From: Castor canadensis
Lineage: Eukaryota > Chordata > Mammalia > Rodentia > Castoridae
DNA length: 64,000 bases
Assembly: GCF_047511655.1 (NCBI RefSeq)
Contig: NC_133395.1
Location: forward strand, 77,432,158 to 77,496,157
Direction: 5' to 3'
A model generated the notes under the pieces. It saw nothing but the letters and a program-made list of their open reading frames with translations. It ran no database searches and was not told where the DNA came from. Below are positions 48,100-59,759 of this stretch, in pieces. The position numbers and the translations under genes were made by a program. Numbering within the stretch: position 1 is the stretch's first letter; every line of letters begins with the position of its first letter.

Positions 48100-48296
48100 T
48101 TTGTTTGTTTGTTTGGTGTTGGGATTTGAACTCAGGCATTCTACCACTTGACCTATTCTGCCAGCCTTTTCTTGTGTTGGATATTTTTGAGATAGGGTCT
48201 TGCTTTTGTTACTCAGGCTGGCTTCAAACCACGATCCTCCTGATCTCTACCTCCCAAGTAGCTAGGATTACAGGTATGAGCCACCAGTGCCAATGG
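48100..48296 (-). repeat. Reversed B1-ID composite SINE
   Basis: GGTGTTGGGATTTGAACTCA, ATTCTACCACTTGACCTATT, then CCCAAGTAGCTAGGATTACA. Confidence 0.88.
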
Positions 48297-48469
48297 AGAT
48301 GGAGCTATTGGGCTGTCTGTGTCAAAATCTTCGTGGACAAGGAAACAGGTATGTGACCCCCTGATGGTAAAAGGAACAAAAGACAAATTCTATGGTTGGT
48401 CCTCCGATTGTACACAGAAGAGATTATACTAGTTGATAGCTATGTGGTTTGTGTCACAGGAGCTATTTC

Positions 48470-48590
48470 AAGCACTTTGGTGTATTCATTCAGTCTTTAC
48501 AAAATTCCCATGACACAAATACTATTATTATTATTCCCATCGTACAGACTAAGAAACTGAGGTACAAAAAAGTTCAGTACTTTAGGATCC
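48470..48590 (+). repeat. MIR-like ancient SINE
   Basis: CGTACAGACTAAGAAACTGA with a preceding TTATTATTATTCCCATC is the MIR core. Confidence 0.65.
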
Positions 48591-49224
48591 AGGTGGGCTG
48601 GCTCCCGAGTCCAAGCTCTCACTAAGCAGCATATCTCAGCATACACATCAATGGTCTCCCCTTGCAGTGGCAGGACCACCCAGTATCACAAGAAAGGATC
48701 AGACCACATACCACTGGCCCAGGACAAGTGTGGCTTCTGCTGAGTGGGCATCGGATCTCACCATTGGGAAGCTGAAAAGTTGTAAGTGGTACTGTCACAA
48801 GTCAGAGGCCATCCATATAAGTGGTTTTACCTTTGTGTTTACAGGGAAGACCACCAATTGTGGCACTTCTGGCTTCAGACAGACCCCCTTTGAAGAGGAA
48901 ATTTCATCAGCATTTTTTTAAAAAGGGATGAGATCTCTCAGTGACCCAGTAGTCAGGGTGAGACCCCAGCCAGGGCTTGATCCACAGACCAAGTCAGGAC
49001 AAAATCCTTGCTGCTGATTGATTGCACAGACACTGTGGTCACTGGCCTCTCTCAGACCATGGGGGCAAATGTCACAGGTTTATTTAATTTAATCCTGCTG
49101 CTGACCTGTTGAATTTTGATTCACATGGATGCCAATGTGTAGGACTTTTGGAAATATGTTTGTCTCTTTAGTTCTACAGGAAAATAGCAACGTCTTTATT
49201 TTTTGAATTCTGAACCCTGCTTTG

Positions 49225-49310
49225 TTTATTTGTTTACTGGTGGTGCTGGGGATCAAACCCAGGGCCTCACACCTGCTAGGCATGAGCTATCTATCTCCAG
49301 TCCCCTGGGC
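49225..49310 (-). repeat. Reversed ID SINE
   Basis: GGTGGTGCTGGGGATCAAAC, CAGGGCCTCACACCTGCTAG. Confidence 0.8.
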
Positions 49311-49690
49311 TTTCTCTCTGTGTTACCTTCCATGTTATTGTTGTGTCATATGTACATGGGAGACACTAGGGTGTGAAACTTATTCATCTCACAGTGAATT
49401 CATCCCACAGTGAGACGGGGCACCACGGGCACCAGGCCAGACTTCCAGGATATACAGCAACAAGCACATAGTCTGCAGGCTCACCAAATCAGCCAGGGCT
49501 GAGAGACTGTATACAAATAAATAGATAAATATAATAATTGAGGTGATTTTAGATAAGGGTAGATGCATTCAAGAAGAAAATAGCACATAATAATTCCTGA
49601 CAATGGGGCAGAATTACTCCTGAGACATCTCTCCTGTTTCACAAGCATTTATTAAGTTCCCATTGTGTTCAGCACAGAAAAAGAGTAGAA

Positions 49691-49834
49691 CATGGTGCCT
49701 GTTCACTACAGCAGCACCAATAAGAAGTTCAAAATCAAGTTCCAAGTGAGTGGACCTATGACCTACCTGAATTGTCAGGAAAAATTTCCCCAGGATAATG
49801 ATGACATTAAAATGTTAATGACACCAGAGAGTTA
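49691..49834 (+). other. Small open frame, 47 codons, unidentified
   Basis: An ATG frame starts MVPVHYSSTNKKFKIKFQVS and runs to a TAG at 49,832-49,834. The rich Lys/Asp content and lack of internal stops hint at a retrocopy fragment, but I do not recognise the protein. A SINE follows from 49,908. It may be chance. Confidence 0.2.
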
Positions 49835-49907
49835 GCACAAGCAGAATGGCTTGGTTGTGAAATTCACCAGGTGGACGTCACTAGTCCCTGGGTCATGACT
49901 TTGAGCC

Positions 49908-50005
49908 TGGACTGGATATGTAGCTCAGTGGAGAGTGCCTGCCTAGCATGTGCGAGTCCTAGCATGTGCAAGGTCCTGGGTTTGGTTCCCCAAAACACAC
50001 CCCCA
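49908..50005 (+). repeat. ID SINE with short internal duplication
   Basis: GGATATGTAGCTCAGTGGAG and GGTCCTGGGTTTGGTTCCCC. The segment CCTAGCATGTGC is repeated within it. Confidence 0.85.
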
Positions 50006-50205
50006 AACAAAGATCTTAAGCATGTGTTTGTTCATTGCATAAGTATTTTGGATCACTCCCCCAGAGGCATGGAAAACATGCTAAACTGCTATTGCATAAA
50101 ACAAGCTTGTGAATTTGCCAAATACAGCCCAGTGAGCCAGAGTCCTGTCACTCTCTCACAAGAAGGGGAGCTGGACATCTCGCTGTCTCCAGAGGAGTAC
50201 AAGCA

Positions 50206-50360
50206 GTGGACATGGCAAAAGTCAACTCCATGGGTTCTGGAGAATCTGTGGATGTGTTTGGAAACACATCACAGTCTTCTCTGGTCTCAGCGCCCCTTTG
50301 CTGACTTCGAAGATCTAGAAAAGCACTTTTTTGCCTTGATTGATGCTCTTCCACTGTCAA
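50206..50360 (+). pseudogene. URAD: URAD exon 1 (disabled)
   Basis: URAD (OHCU decarboxylase) acts after uricase and HIU hydrolase to give S-allantoin. The first 20 codons align with the mammalian protein: after DMA, KVNSMGSGESVDVFGN. The expected start codon is GTG here, although an ATG two codons on could serve. The next 16 bp replace about 36 bp of the intact gene, a net loss of 20 nt. The frame therefore reaches TGA at 50,302. The remaining exon sequence continues in another frame as WSQRPFADFEDLEKHFFALI and DALPLS, very close to functional URAD. The donor A|GTAAGG is intact. Position downstream of FLT3 on the same strand confirms orthology. Confidence 0.88.
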
Positions 50361-50939
50361 GTAAGGCTTCAGTACTAGACACTCCGCAAAGGAGCCCCAA
50401 CATTCTTATCCATTCTCATCAAAATGGTCTTAGTCCTCTCAGTCTAGTTGCTTGCACTCTATATATTTGTTTAGCTGTGTTTACTGGAAGGTTCAGTGAA
50501 CATCCTGGGGTTTAATAATAAGAGTGAAGTGCTTATGAAGTCTTAGCCCAAAAGCAGTCTGGAAGGACATTCATGGGCTGAGGCTAAGTGGCTGTTAAAT
50601 ATTAGAGCTTCCAGGTCACAGGAGGAACAGGGCAAAAGGCCTCAGAGTGAGTTAGTGGCCAAAGGTCAGGCAGAGGGCCCACCCACTCTCAGCCACCCAG
50701 TGTCCACTTTGGTAATGTCCTGGATGTTAACAGAGGAGACCGTGGGCTATCGGGGAAATCTCAGGAACTCAGGGGAAAGAGTAACTGGTTGACATTTTTT
50801 TACCAGAAAGGGCCAGTTTGAACTAGACTACTAAGGAGATTGAATTCAGTCAGATCAGAGACTCTGAGGGAGGGAAGGGAGAAGGAGGAGGAACTGAAAA
50901 AATCCTGCTGGAGAAAGGGAAATAAAGTTCACTTCTTCT

Positions 50940-50975
50940 GGAGAGAGAGGAAAAAAAGAGAGAGAGAGAGAGAAC
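50940..50975. repeat. (GA)n-rich simple repeat
   Basis: GAGAGAGAGAGAGAGAGAAC after a short A-run. A second GA run lies at 51,128-51,151 beside a SINE remnant. Confidence 0.85.
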
Positions 50976-51709
50976 TGAGGCACTTCTGGCTGTGGGGTGG
51001 GGAAAAGAGGGGTCGTAGGGGTGAGGAAGGCCTGAGTGACTGAGACACTTCACGGATATGTAGGGCCTGGACAGAGGCGTAGAGGATAGCCAGTTCTAGG
51101 CCAGCTACATAGCAAGACCCTGTGGAGTGAGAGAGAAAGAGAGAGAGAGAGGCAGGCTCCGCTTGACACTCCCTCAGGGGACAAGGACAAGGACAAGGGG
51201 CAAGGGCCACCTTCACACAGAGGCCTTCCACAGATACCTGGGGCAGGGAGGGATTGCTGCTTTCCTCTGACCCACAAAGGAGCCAACAAACAGAGGACTG
51301 TCTATCAGTACAGGCAGTGACATCCTCGATGGCCTCCACTCAGCAGACAAATGTCTCCAAAATGAAGCACTCACTCGAATACGTTAGACACCTGAAGGAA
51401 TTGTAGAGGATAACAGAAAATCAAACTGACAGAAATGCTGGGGACATGCTCACCCTCACCCGCTTCTCAGGGCTTCTCACCGTCAGAGGCTCAGGGAGAG
51501 GACAGCTCTGACCTGTGACTCACAGAACAGCCCAGCACCTCTTGCTGAGCAAGGTGACCCCAGCTTTTCAGCACAATGCCTGTGGGGGCAAACCGGAAGA
51601 GGCAAGAGGCTATGGGATCCGAAGCTCACAATGTCTGATAGGAGAAAAAAGGAGGCAAAATGAGAGCCTCCCCAGCCACGAGGAGGGGGTTACATGATAG
51701 CTTTTCTTT

Positions 51710-51935
51710 GGGGGGGAGGAGGGCAGCCCTGGGGTTTGAACTCAGGGCCTCATGCTTAGCTAGGCAGGCGCTCTACTATTTGAGCCACTCCACCAGCTAT
51801 TTTTTGTGTTGGGTATTTTCAAGATAGGGTCTCTCGAACTATTTGCTTGGGTCGACTTCAAACCTCTATCTTTCTGGTCTCTGCCTCCTGAGTAGCTAGG
51901 ATTACAGGTATGGGCACCAGCACCTGGCTCACATC
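51710..51935 (-). repeat. Reversed B1-ID composite SINE
   Basis: GGGGTTTGAACTCAGGGCCT, CTCTACTATTTGAGCCACTC, then TGAGTAGCTAGGATTACAGG. Confidence 0.9.
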
Positions 51936-52457
51936 TTTTCTATCAGGAAAAACAGGGAAGTAGAAATCCTATGATTTATCTTAATGGTCAAGGGCGAGGG
52001 AACTGGGGAGGGCATGTATGAGAGAGAAAGCTGGGATAGCATGGGTAATTTAAAGCTGTTATTCTTTGGCTTGTCCAGTTATTCGATGAACATCTACATT
52101 CACATTCAGCAAACATCAACCAACAGTAAACTCCAAACGGAGTTTATGAGTCTACTTGGAACTTAGATAATAAAATGAAAAGATACGTGTTTCCTTTTTC
52201 TTTCCCACTAATACTCACCTTAGCCTCCCTGACCAGAGGTTCTGGGTAGAGGTAAATCCCTTGCTGGTCCTGAGCATGGTGTGTGTGGGGCAGGCTGGGC
52301 ATTGCCCTCCTCATTCCTGAGGTGTGTTTTGATGTTCTGCCTGACTGATGGACTCTCTGTCTACTGGTCAGTGTCAGAATCCTAGATCACTTAGTGAGTA
52401 GGAGATTATGACTCCATAGTGGTTTGCTGAATGAATGAATGAAACTGTTCCTAAGAA

Positions 52458-52590
52458 AGGCTGGGTGAGGTAGTGCACACCTGAAATCCCAGCACTCAGA
52501 AGGCTAAGGCTGGAGAATGGCAAGTTTGAGACCAGTCTGGGCTGCATAGTGAGCCCCTCTCTCAAAAGAATAAGCAAACAAAAAAATTGT
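52458..52590 (+). repeat. B1 SINE
   Basis: AGGCTGGGTGAGGTAGTGCA, AATCCCAGCACTCAGAAGGC, ending in an A-rich tail. A short GAAT repeat precedes it (52,425-52,442). Confidence 0.88.
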
Positions 52591-52654
52591 TCCTAAGATG
52601 AGGTTGAAAGATGATAGATCCTGATGTCACCTCTTCCCCCTCACATTTTATTTA

Positions 52655-52845
52655 TTTATTTTTGTGGTACTGGGGTTTGAACTCAGGGCCTACACCTTGA
52701 ACCACTCCACCAACCCTTTTTGTGATGGGGTTTTTCAAGACAGGATCTCTCCAGCTAGTTGCTGGCTTCAAATCGTGATCCTCCTGATCTCTGCCTCCTG
52801 AGTAGCTAGGATTACAGGTGTGAGCCACCGGCGCCTGGCCGCCCC
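52655..52845 (-). repeat. Reversed B1-ID composite SINE
   Basis: GGTACTGGGGTTTGAACTCA, then ACACCTTGAACCACTCCACC (short ID head) and AGCTAGGATTACAGGTGTGA. Confidence 0.9.
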
Positions 52846-53099
52846 TCACATCTTAAGCATGATGACTTTAATGGCAGGTCAGTGGGGCAAAATGGCTGGG
52901 GATTGAGGACAATTGGACTGTTCTTTGCTTTTGTACTGCACAGTTCCTCTAGGGAACCTCCCGGGGGTGGAGCCCATTTCTCTGCCTTTTGCTGCTGCCT
53001 GCACTTGTCTTAGAGACTTCTGACAGCAGAGTCTCGTGCTGTCTGGGTGACTGCTCTCTGTCTGCTCATCTTTCTGACATTAGATAAATGTCAGAAAGA

Positions 53100-53320
53100 A
53101 GGCACTAATAACAGGTCTCTGACAGTTATCAGGCATTTCCTACTGGTGTGCTCCAAGTACTTTCCCAAATACTTTTCGTTCATTAACTTATCACATCCTC
53201 CTAAGAACCCTTGAAAACAAGTATCACTGTTGTTATTTTCCCCACTTTACAGGTAAGAACACGGAGGCACAGAGTAACTTGAGCAAAGACACAGCTAGGT
53301 GACAACACTAGAATTCTAAT
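53100..53320 (+). repeat. MIR SINE
   Basis: CAGTTATCAGGCATTTCCTA, CTTATCACATCCTCCTAAGA, CCCCACTTTACAGGTAAGAA and GCACAGAGTAACTTGAGCAA form a nearly complete MIR. Confidence 0.8.
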
Positions 53321-53549
53321 GACTCTGTTAGTCACCCAACGGCTTTTGAAGGATTTTCCACAGAATTAGAAACAAAGTCAAGAGATGGTTTCTAGGGGTT
53401 TTGTTCATTCATTCACTAATTTTTTCTACTGACATTAATACTTCATGTCCCAGACCCCATGTTTCATTGTTCAAGTAGTCAAATGGTCTCTATGCAGCAT
53501 GGAATAATTACACGTTTATACTTGAGAATTGCTGAGGGGATAGGCTTTA

Positions 53550-53630
53550 TGGTCTTGTATTTCTGGGGTTCAGACCCAGGGCCTCATGCAAGCTAAGCCA
53601 GTGTTCTACCACTGAGCCACTTTCCAAGCT
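53550..53630 (-). repeat. Reversed ID SINE
   Basis: GGGTTCAGACCCAGGGCCTC and TTCTACCACTGAGCCACTTT. Confidence 0.85.
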
Positions 53631-53934
53631 TAGAGTACAGATGTTTGATGTTCTTACCATCAAGAAAGTGGGCAAGTGAGATGATAGATATGTTGAATAG
53701 CTTGATTTCATCATTTCACTCTCTGTCTGTATGTCAAAACACCAAATTTATACACCAGAAATATGTGCAATGTTTGTCAAAAAGATCAAATAAATGGAAT
53801 GTATTGTGTGGCCTAGCTTTTGCCTTTGAACAATAAGGAATAAACTGAATGTAACAGAGTCTTTGAATCCTAAAATTAGATTTGACCTCAGAGGATGCCT
53901 GGGATATGGTGAGCTGCCTGGTGGAGGATTAGTT

Positions 53935-54245
53935 TGGACTAGGTATGGTGGCTTATGCCTGTAATCTCAACTGCTCTGAAGGCAGAGATTGGGAGGATTG
54001 CAGTTCTAGGCCAGTCCAAGCAAAAAGCTAGCATAACCACATCTCACCCAATAAGCTAGGTGTGATGGTGCACACCTGTCATCCCAATTAGGTGGGAGGC
54101 ATAAGGAAGAGGATCCCTGTCTGAGACTGGCCTCAGGCAAAACCACGAGACACTATCTGAAAAATAACTGAAGTAAAACAGGGTTGGGGATGTGACTCAA
54201 GTAGTAGTCTATCTAGAAAGCTTAAGGTCCTGAGTTCAAAACTAA
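53935..54245 (+). repeat. B1-B1-ID composite SINE
   Basis: Two B1-like heads in tandem (CTAGGTATGGTGGCTTATGC and GCTAGGTGTGATGGTGCACA) followed by an ID unit (GGATGTGACTCAAGTAGTAG, CTGAGTTCAAAACTAAACCC). Confidence 0.8.
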
Positions 54246-54362
54246 ACCCAAGAAAGAAAGGTGAAGGAGGGAGGGAGGAATGGAAGGAGGAAGGAAGGAA
54301 TGGAGGGAGGGAGGGAGGGAGGGAGGGAAGGAAGGAAGGAAGGAAAGAAGGAAGGAAGGAAG
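54245..54362. repeat. Polypurine (GGAA/GGGA)n tract
   Basis: About 115 bp of purine-only tetranucleotide units, interrupted only by GGAAT, directly follow the A/G-rich tail of the preceding SINE. It probably arose from that tail. Confidence 0.92.
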
Positions 54363-54440
54363 CTTTTGGCTTTTAACAGAAAACTGAAAATCATGACTAT
54401 AGTTGACCATCCATTTGGGTTATGCTATGATGACTATTAG

Positions 54441-54454
54441 CCAGTAGGTGGCAG
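54441..54454 (+). promoter_or_regulatory. Predicted CTCF-binding motif
   Basis: CCAGTAGGTGGCAG fits the CTCF core consensus at every position, on the same strand as the 41,773 motif. It lies in URAD intron 1. Confidence 0.5.
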
Positions 54455-54599
54455 TAGAGGATCACTATTTGACTCCAGCTGTACCTGGAAAATGCTCTTT
54501 TCTAGCCAGTTTCCATAGACTAATGATGCAACAACACTCATGCACACACCGGTGCACACCTTTCACCAATTCAGGAATGACGTGTCAAAAATCCAAGAG

Positions 54600-54685
54600 T
54601 GGGCTGGCGTGCAACTCAGAGATAGCGTGCATCCTTGGCATGTACCAGATCCTGGATTCAATCCCCAGCATCTCCCTCCCCCTCC
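54600..54685 (+). repeat. ID SINE
   Basis: GGCTGGCGTGCAACTCAGAG and CCTGGATTCAATCCCCAGCA, followed by a C/T tail. Confidence 0.82.
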
Positions 54686-54874
54686 TCCTGCCCTAAAACT
54701 TTCCTAAGTTAATTGTGCTTCATTTTATAGCATTTTGAAATTACAGTAACACCAAACTTTAATACTCAATACTGAACCAGAGAGCATATTTGTTAAATTA
54801 ATGAAGTGATTAGGTACTAATACTTCCCTTATAGTACTACAGCTGTAAGAAGTATCGAGCTATTAGAATTTGGG

Positions 54875-55292
54875 CTGGGAGCATGGCTCCAGATGTTCAT
54901 GCCTTGCAAGCTGGAGGCCCTGAGTTCAAACCCCAGCAACCTCAAAAAAGAAAAGTGTTAATTTGGACTGGCATAGCTTCAGTGGTAGAGTAATTCCTAC
55001 CATGAGTAAAGCCTTGGGATTCATCCCCAGTACCATAGTAAATAAATAAATAAATAGTGGTGGTTTTTTTTCTTGGCAGTACTGGGATTTGAACTCAGGG
55101 CCTTCAGCTTCCTAGGCAAGCACTCTATCTCTTGAGTCCAGTCCCTGTTCATTTGTTTATTCAGTTAGAAAAAAAAGGAACACTCCTTCCGCAAAGTGGT
55201 GTGTTGGTTGATAAATACTTTTGGTTTTTCCATGAAGTGCTGGGGATGGTTCCTAGGGCCTTGCACATGTCAGGCAAGTGCTCTACCAGGTA
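54875..55292. repeat. Cluster of four ID-type SINEs (+, +, -, -)
   Basis: 54,875-54,955 (+, GGGAGCATGGCTCCAGATGT), 54,965-55,058 (+, GGCATAGCTTCAGTGGTAGA with an AAAT tail), 55,068-55,145 (-, AGTACTGGGATTTGAACTCA) and 55,228-55,292 (-, GTGCTGGGGATGGTTCCTAG). They lie head to tail with almost no spacer, suggesting serial insertion into A/T-rich tails. Confidence 0.85.
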
Positions 55293-55689
55293 CTTCCTGA
55301 GTGCCTACTGTATACACTCCAGGCATCATCCTGGGCAGTGGACCATCCACAAAACAAGTGTCTGCCTTTCCTGAGCTTCCATTCCAGTGAAGACAGACAG
55401 AATAAACATAAATAAGTATTGGCTTTCAGATTCTAGAAAATACTAGAAGAGAATATGTATTTTTCAACAAATATGTGATAGAGGAGGTCTTTCTTAGGAG
55501 GTAAGTAGAATGCAAGTTTAAAACCAAACAATGAGAAGAAGGCAGTCAAGACTGAGTCTAAAGTAACTCTAAGAAAAGGAACCTGACACAGGAATGAACT
55601 TGACACTTTAGGAGTGGATGGAGAATAGTGAGGAGTGGAGTGATGTGAGGAAAAGAAGCAGATAGGGGTCAGATCATGTCGGCTTTTTT

Positions 55690-55785
55690 CTGTATTGAAG
55701 CTCAGTGGTAGAAAACCTGCCTAGCATCTAGCATGTGCAAGATTTTGAGTTTGATCCCCAGCACCACACACACCCACACCCCACA
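55690..55785 (+). repeat. ID SINE
   Basis: GAAGCTCAGTGGTAGAAAAC, TTGAGTTTGATCCCCAGCAC, then a CA-rich tail. Confidence 0.82.
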
Positions 55786-56267
55786 GATTGGGTTCTCTCT
55801 TCGAAATTTGATAGCATTGGATTTATATCTTAGAAGACTTTCATAGGGGTCACATCTGACAGGAGACCTGGTCAAGAGCCCACACAGAAGTAAAAATGAG
55901 AGATGAGATGGCTTGGCCTTTGATTGGGATGGTAGAGAAGTCACTGAATTCTTGGAATAGATGTTGAAGTCAACAGGATTTTTTGGGTGGACTTGAGGGG
56001 GTGCAGATCAGTCACAAAGAATATTATGACTAACCTCTAAGTGTTTAGTAGGAGCAACTGAATGGGTGATGCCATTTTCTAAGGTGAGAAAGATTCAGAA
56101 TTGAAAGGATGTGTTGGAGAAAGGGAGCTTATTGAGTTGGGAATGCCTACTAGCCATCCAAATGAAAATGTTGAATTGTTAGATCATAAAAGAAGTCAGT
56201 GGAAAGTTAAGGGCTAACTATATCTGGGTGTCATGAAGAATTGGTGACATTTAAAACCACAGAACTG

Positions 56268-56590
56268 CGAGGCAGTGGTGACTCACATCTGTAATCCCAG
56301 CTACTTGGGAGCTAGAGATTAGGAGGCCAAGGCCAGTGGGAGAAAAAAACTAGTGAGACTCCATGTCAATTAACAAGCTGGGCAGAATGGTACAAACCTG
56401 TCATCCCAGCTACTCCAGGAGGCATAGACAGGATTGAGGTCCAGGTCATCCCAAGAAAAATACAAGACTATCCCCAAAATAATGAAAGCAAAAAGGGCAG
56501 GGGGTGTGGCTCAAGTTGGTAGAGGGACTGCCTAGAAGGAAGAGGCCAGTTCATATCCCAGTACTGCCAAAAAAATAAAATAATAAAGAA
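56268..56590 (+). repeat. B1-B1-ID composite SINE
   Basis: CACATCTGTAATCCCAGCTA, then GCTGGGCAGAATGGTACAAA and GGTGTGGCTCAAGTTGGTAG, ending in an A-rich tail. Same architecture as 53,935. Confidence 0.82.
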
Positions 56591-58524
56591 ATACATAACC
56601 ATGGAACTAAAACCAAAAGCCTATAGAACTGGATGAGAACACTCATTGCATCTGTGTAAATGGAGAAGATCCAGATGTGAGTGCTGGATTCCGGGGAACT
56701 TCAATGTTATTGATCTGGTAGAGAAAGCTAAAAGTAGACAAGAGTGTCTCCAATGGCAAGTGATGAGGAGAGATGCTCCCTAGAGCTTAGAAAGGAGTGG
56801 ATGGTCTGGGCACCCTGACAATCGCTTATAATCCCAATTTGGGAGACTGAGGCAGGAAGATGAGGCAGGAACCTCAGCAGTGTGAACCCGGAGAGCAGTG
56901 AGGAAGTGGAGAGGCCAGGATGGAGGAACAGATGTCTGAAATTGCAGAAACAACATGTTTGAGAAGGAAAGAGGGGCTGGCTTCAAGAACACAGCAGAGG
57001 GAATAGTCTCAGATAGAAGAGATGGATCCTCCATCACACCAGACTTGAGAACACACAGTACAGATGCAGGGAGGTAGGTGGACTGTTACAGGGCTCTAGG
57101 CAATTGTTACTGGTCAGTGGCCACTTGGCCTGCCCTGAGCATCTCCTATGGGCACAATGAAGGTTGGCTCTGCCAGGAACTCTTCTATGTGCAAAGATCT
57201 ATTCATTTCTTGTGTTCCCAGCAAATAATACACATCCACAATCACATCTCTAGATGTGACACCCAATGGCACAGTTGGAAAGTCCAGAATTTCACAAAAG
57301 ATTGAAGAACAGTCTCAGAGCAGGGAGATGCTCTGAGAATCTGTCCTGACTAGTGCTTGGGCATCCAGATGGGAAGACCCTCAGGATGCAGGCAGATGGT
57401 CCACCGTCTCCAGTATCCCATTGGAGTTTATGGCCACAGCTGGATGTACACTGTTGGTGGGGTCTGTGCAGCTGGCCAATGGGTGGGGTCGTGCATTCCC
57501 TTGCACTACCAAAGGATCAGTGGTTTGGGGAAATGAAGGTGGGATCTTGCCTGGGCAAGGTCTGGCTCTATTCCTTCTGGGTAGGCTACCATTCTCTACT
57601 GCACCTTTTTCTTATTCTGTGCACTGAAGTGTGTGTTCCTCTTTTTCAGTCTATTTTCTTCTGCCCTTTGCTCTGCCCTTTTCTTGGCCTCCTCCCCCCA
57701 CCCCAGGAGTGGAAAACATGTGCTTAGTCCTAGGCAAACATTAACCCTGGCGATGCTTTCAAGAGGGAGATAAACCCTAGGGGGAGTGAGAAGTGAGGAG
57801 CAAGGGCAAGGAGGGCAGGAGGCAGGCCTGGAAAAGGGAGGCTGGAGGGGGTGGTGAGAGGTCAGACCCCCCCCACACACACACTCCCAGGAACTACTTT
57901 CTCAAAGCTTGGACTGGTTCTACAGAGCAATAAATGGGGGTTGGAGCCCCCTGACTGGGGGAGGGGTTAAAGAGGCTGTTTTGAAACCCTGAGTATGTGG
58001 AGGGTGGGTGAGCTGACCTGCCAGCTGGGTGAAGAAGGAGCCTAGGACTGGAAGTCCCTCCTTCACGACAGACCTGGCCCTTTGCTCTTTCTGAAATTGG
58101 AATTGGAGGGACTGGGGGGACATGGAGGATCTGGGTGCTCAGCCTCGTGGCATAGCCAACTTCAGGCCTTGGGGCCCTGCTCCCTTAGGTGGGGAATTTA
58201 ACACACATATTTTTTCACCACTGGAGAGGGCTGAACAAAGGGAGCAGGGTAGAACTACTTCTGTTTGCAGTGGCCGAGTGCAGGGGTTCTTAAGCAATGG
58301 GTTTAGAAGACTGGGTTCTTGGTGACATGAGTTTCTTTTTGAATGGCCCTTAGCCTTGCAGGGGCAGCTGAGTCCCTGAAAGCCACTGCGATTTTGGACT
58401 GGAGGGTCTTGGGTCAGCTGGGTGACCTTGGGCTGGTCACCTAATCCTTTCTGAGTCACCATTGAAAACTAGTTTAAGGAGTATTATGGAATACTCTCTT
58501 ATGGAAAATACTCTTTTTCTTTCT

Positions 58525-58742
58525 TTCTTTTTGAGGTACTGGGGTTTGAACTCAGGGCCTCATGCTTGCTAGGCAGGTCCTCTACCACTTGAGCCATTCT
58601 GCCAGTCCTTTTTTTGTGTGTGGGGGGGTATTTTGGGATAGAGTCACATGAGCTATGTGTCTGGGTGATCTTGAACCTTGATTCTCCTTGATCTGTGCCT
58701 CTGGAGTAGCTAGGATTACAGGCTGAGCCACCAGCACCTGGA
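58525..58742 (-). repeat. Reversed B1-ID composite SINE
   Basis: GGTACTGGGGTTTGAACTCA, CTACCACTTGAGCCATTCTG, then GAGTAGCTAGGATTACAGGC. Confidence 0.9.
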
Positions 58743-58960
58743 GTATTCTCTCTATCTTTTAGGACATTGGTCCATGAGTTGTATGGCACAAGTCTTACCA
58801 CCTTTTTATTGGGGGGGGGGAGGTGATTATAAGATTTGAGGAAGAGAAAGCCACACCATAATTCAAGTGGATTTCTCTCTTTTGACTGTATTGAAATACA
58901 ATTTATTAAAGGATGTTGTAATTGTTTCCCATTTCCAACTTAGCTTCACATCGATTCTCA

Positions 58961-58974
58961 CTGCCACCTACTCT
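58961..58974 (-). promoter_or_regulatory. Weak predicted CTCF motif, reverse orientation
   Basis: The plus strand reads CTGCCACCTACTCT. Its reverse complement, AGAGTAGGTGGCAG, matches the CTCF core except at the first two positions. It is convergent to the two upstream motifs. Confidence 0.3.
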
Positions 58975-59759
58975 CACCTGTTTTACTGAGATAGGAAGAG
59001 CCAGGTACTTCCTGCAGTACCTCAGTTCACTTCCACTGGGTTCAGAACACTAATAATGATTGTTTATGTTTATAGGCATTGGAACTATGTTTTGAGTAAA
59101 TGAATGATCTCTAATCTTCACGACTACTCTGAGAGTTAGGTGTGGTTGCCCTCGTCTGACTGACGATCCCTCTGTGCTTACCACACCTGGGATCTTGCCT
59201 AGCCAGGAGAACTTGAATTCTCTCTTTAGAGAACTAAGCATCGTGACCAGGCAGGGCACAGGAAAATCCCCTGGTTAGGAATTAGAATCCCAGGTATCAG
59301 GCCAAGGCCTAGGAGATTTTAAGAAGCTTTCTCTGTGGGCTCTTTGGGATCTGCAGTCCGGGAGAGGAATAACCTTCCCCCTTCCCCCCGCCCCAGGTGG
59401 GTGGTGGACGGATGAACATAATTCTCCTGAAAAGAGGAAAGTCACTTCCATTCAAACAGTGGTGGGATTCCGGTTGGAAATGGGTTTCTTTGCAGTTAAT
59501 CCGTGAAGCTCTTTGGATGCTGGATTCCAGAAACCCAGAACTCACACTTAGGGTCACAAAATCTTGGGCATTTATTTGCCAAACTCTATGGATGTTATCC
59601 CCAGGACCCACCCCGCTCTTGGCTGTTCTCCTTTGGAGCAGAACGAAACCTCTTTTGCAGGAAGTCTTCGGGCCCTCGTGTCCGGCCCCTTTCAACATCA
59701 AAGCCCCCCTGAGAGCAAAGGACTTTGAAAAGATAGGAAAAGCCCAGGCTCCTTATCAT

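Noticed and set aside
49871-50515. 214-codon open frame covering URAD exon 1
   Set aside because: It joins a SINE, unique DNA and the shifted second half of URAD exon 1, and reads past the URAD splice donor. Only 50,206-50,360 is the real exon.
57353-57727. 124-codon open frame in URAD intron 1
   Set aside because: No recognisable domain or splice context. It overlaps minus-strand open frames of similar length, as chance would give.
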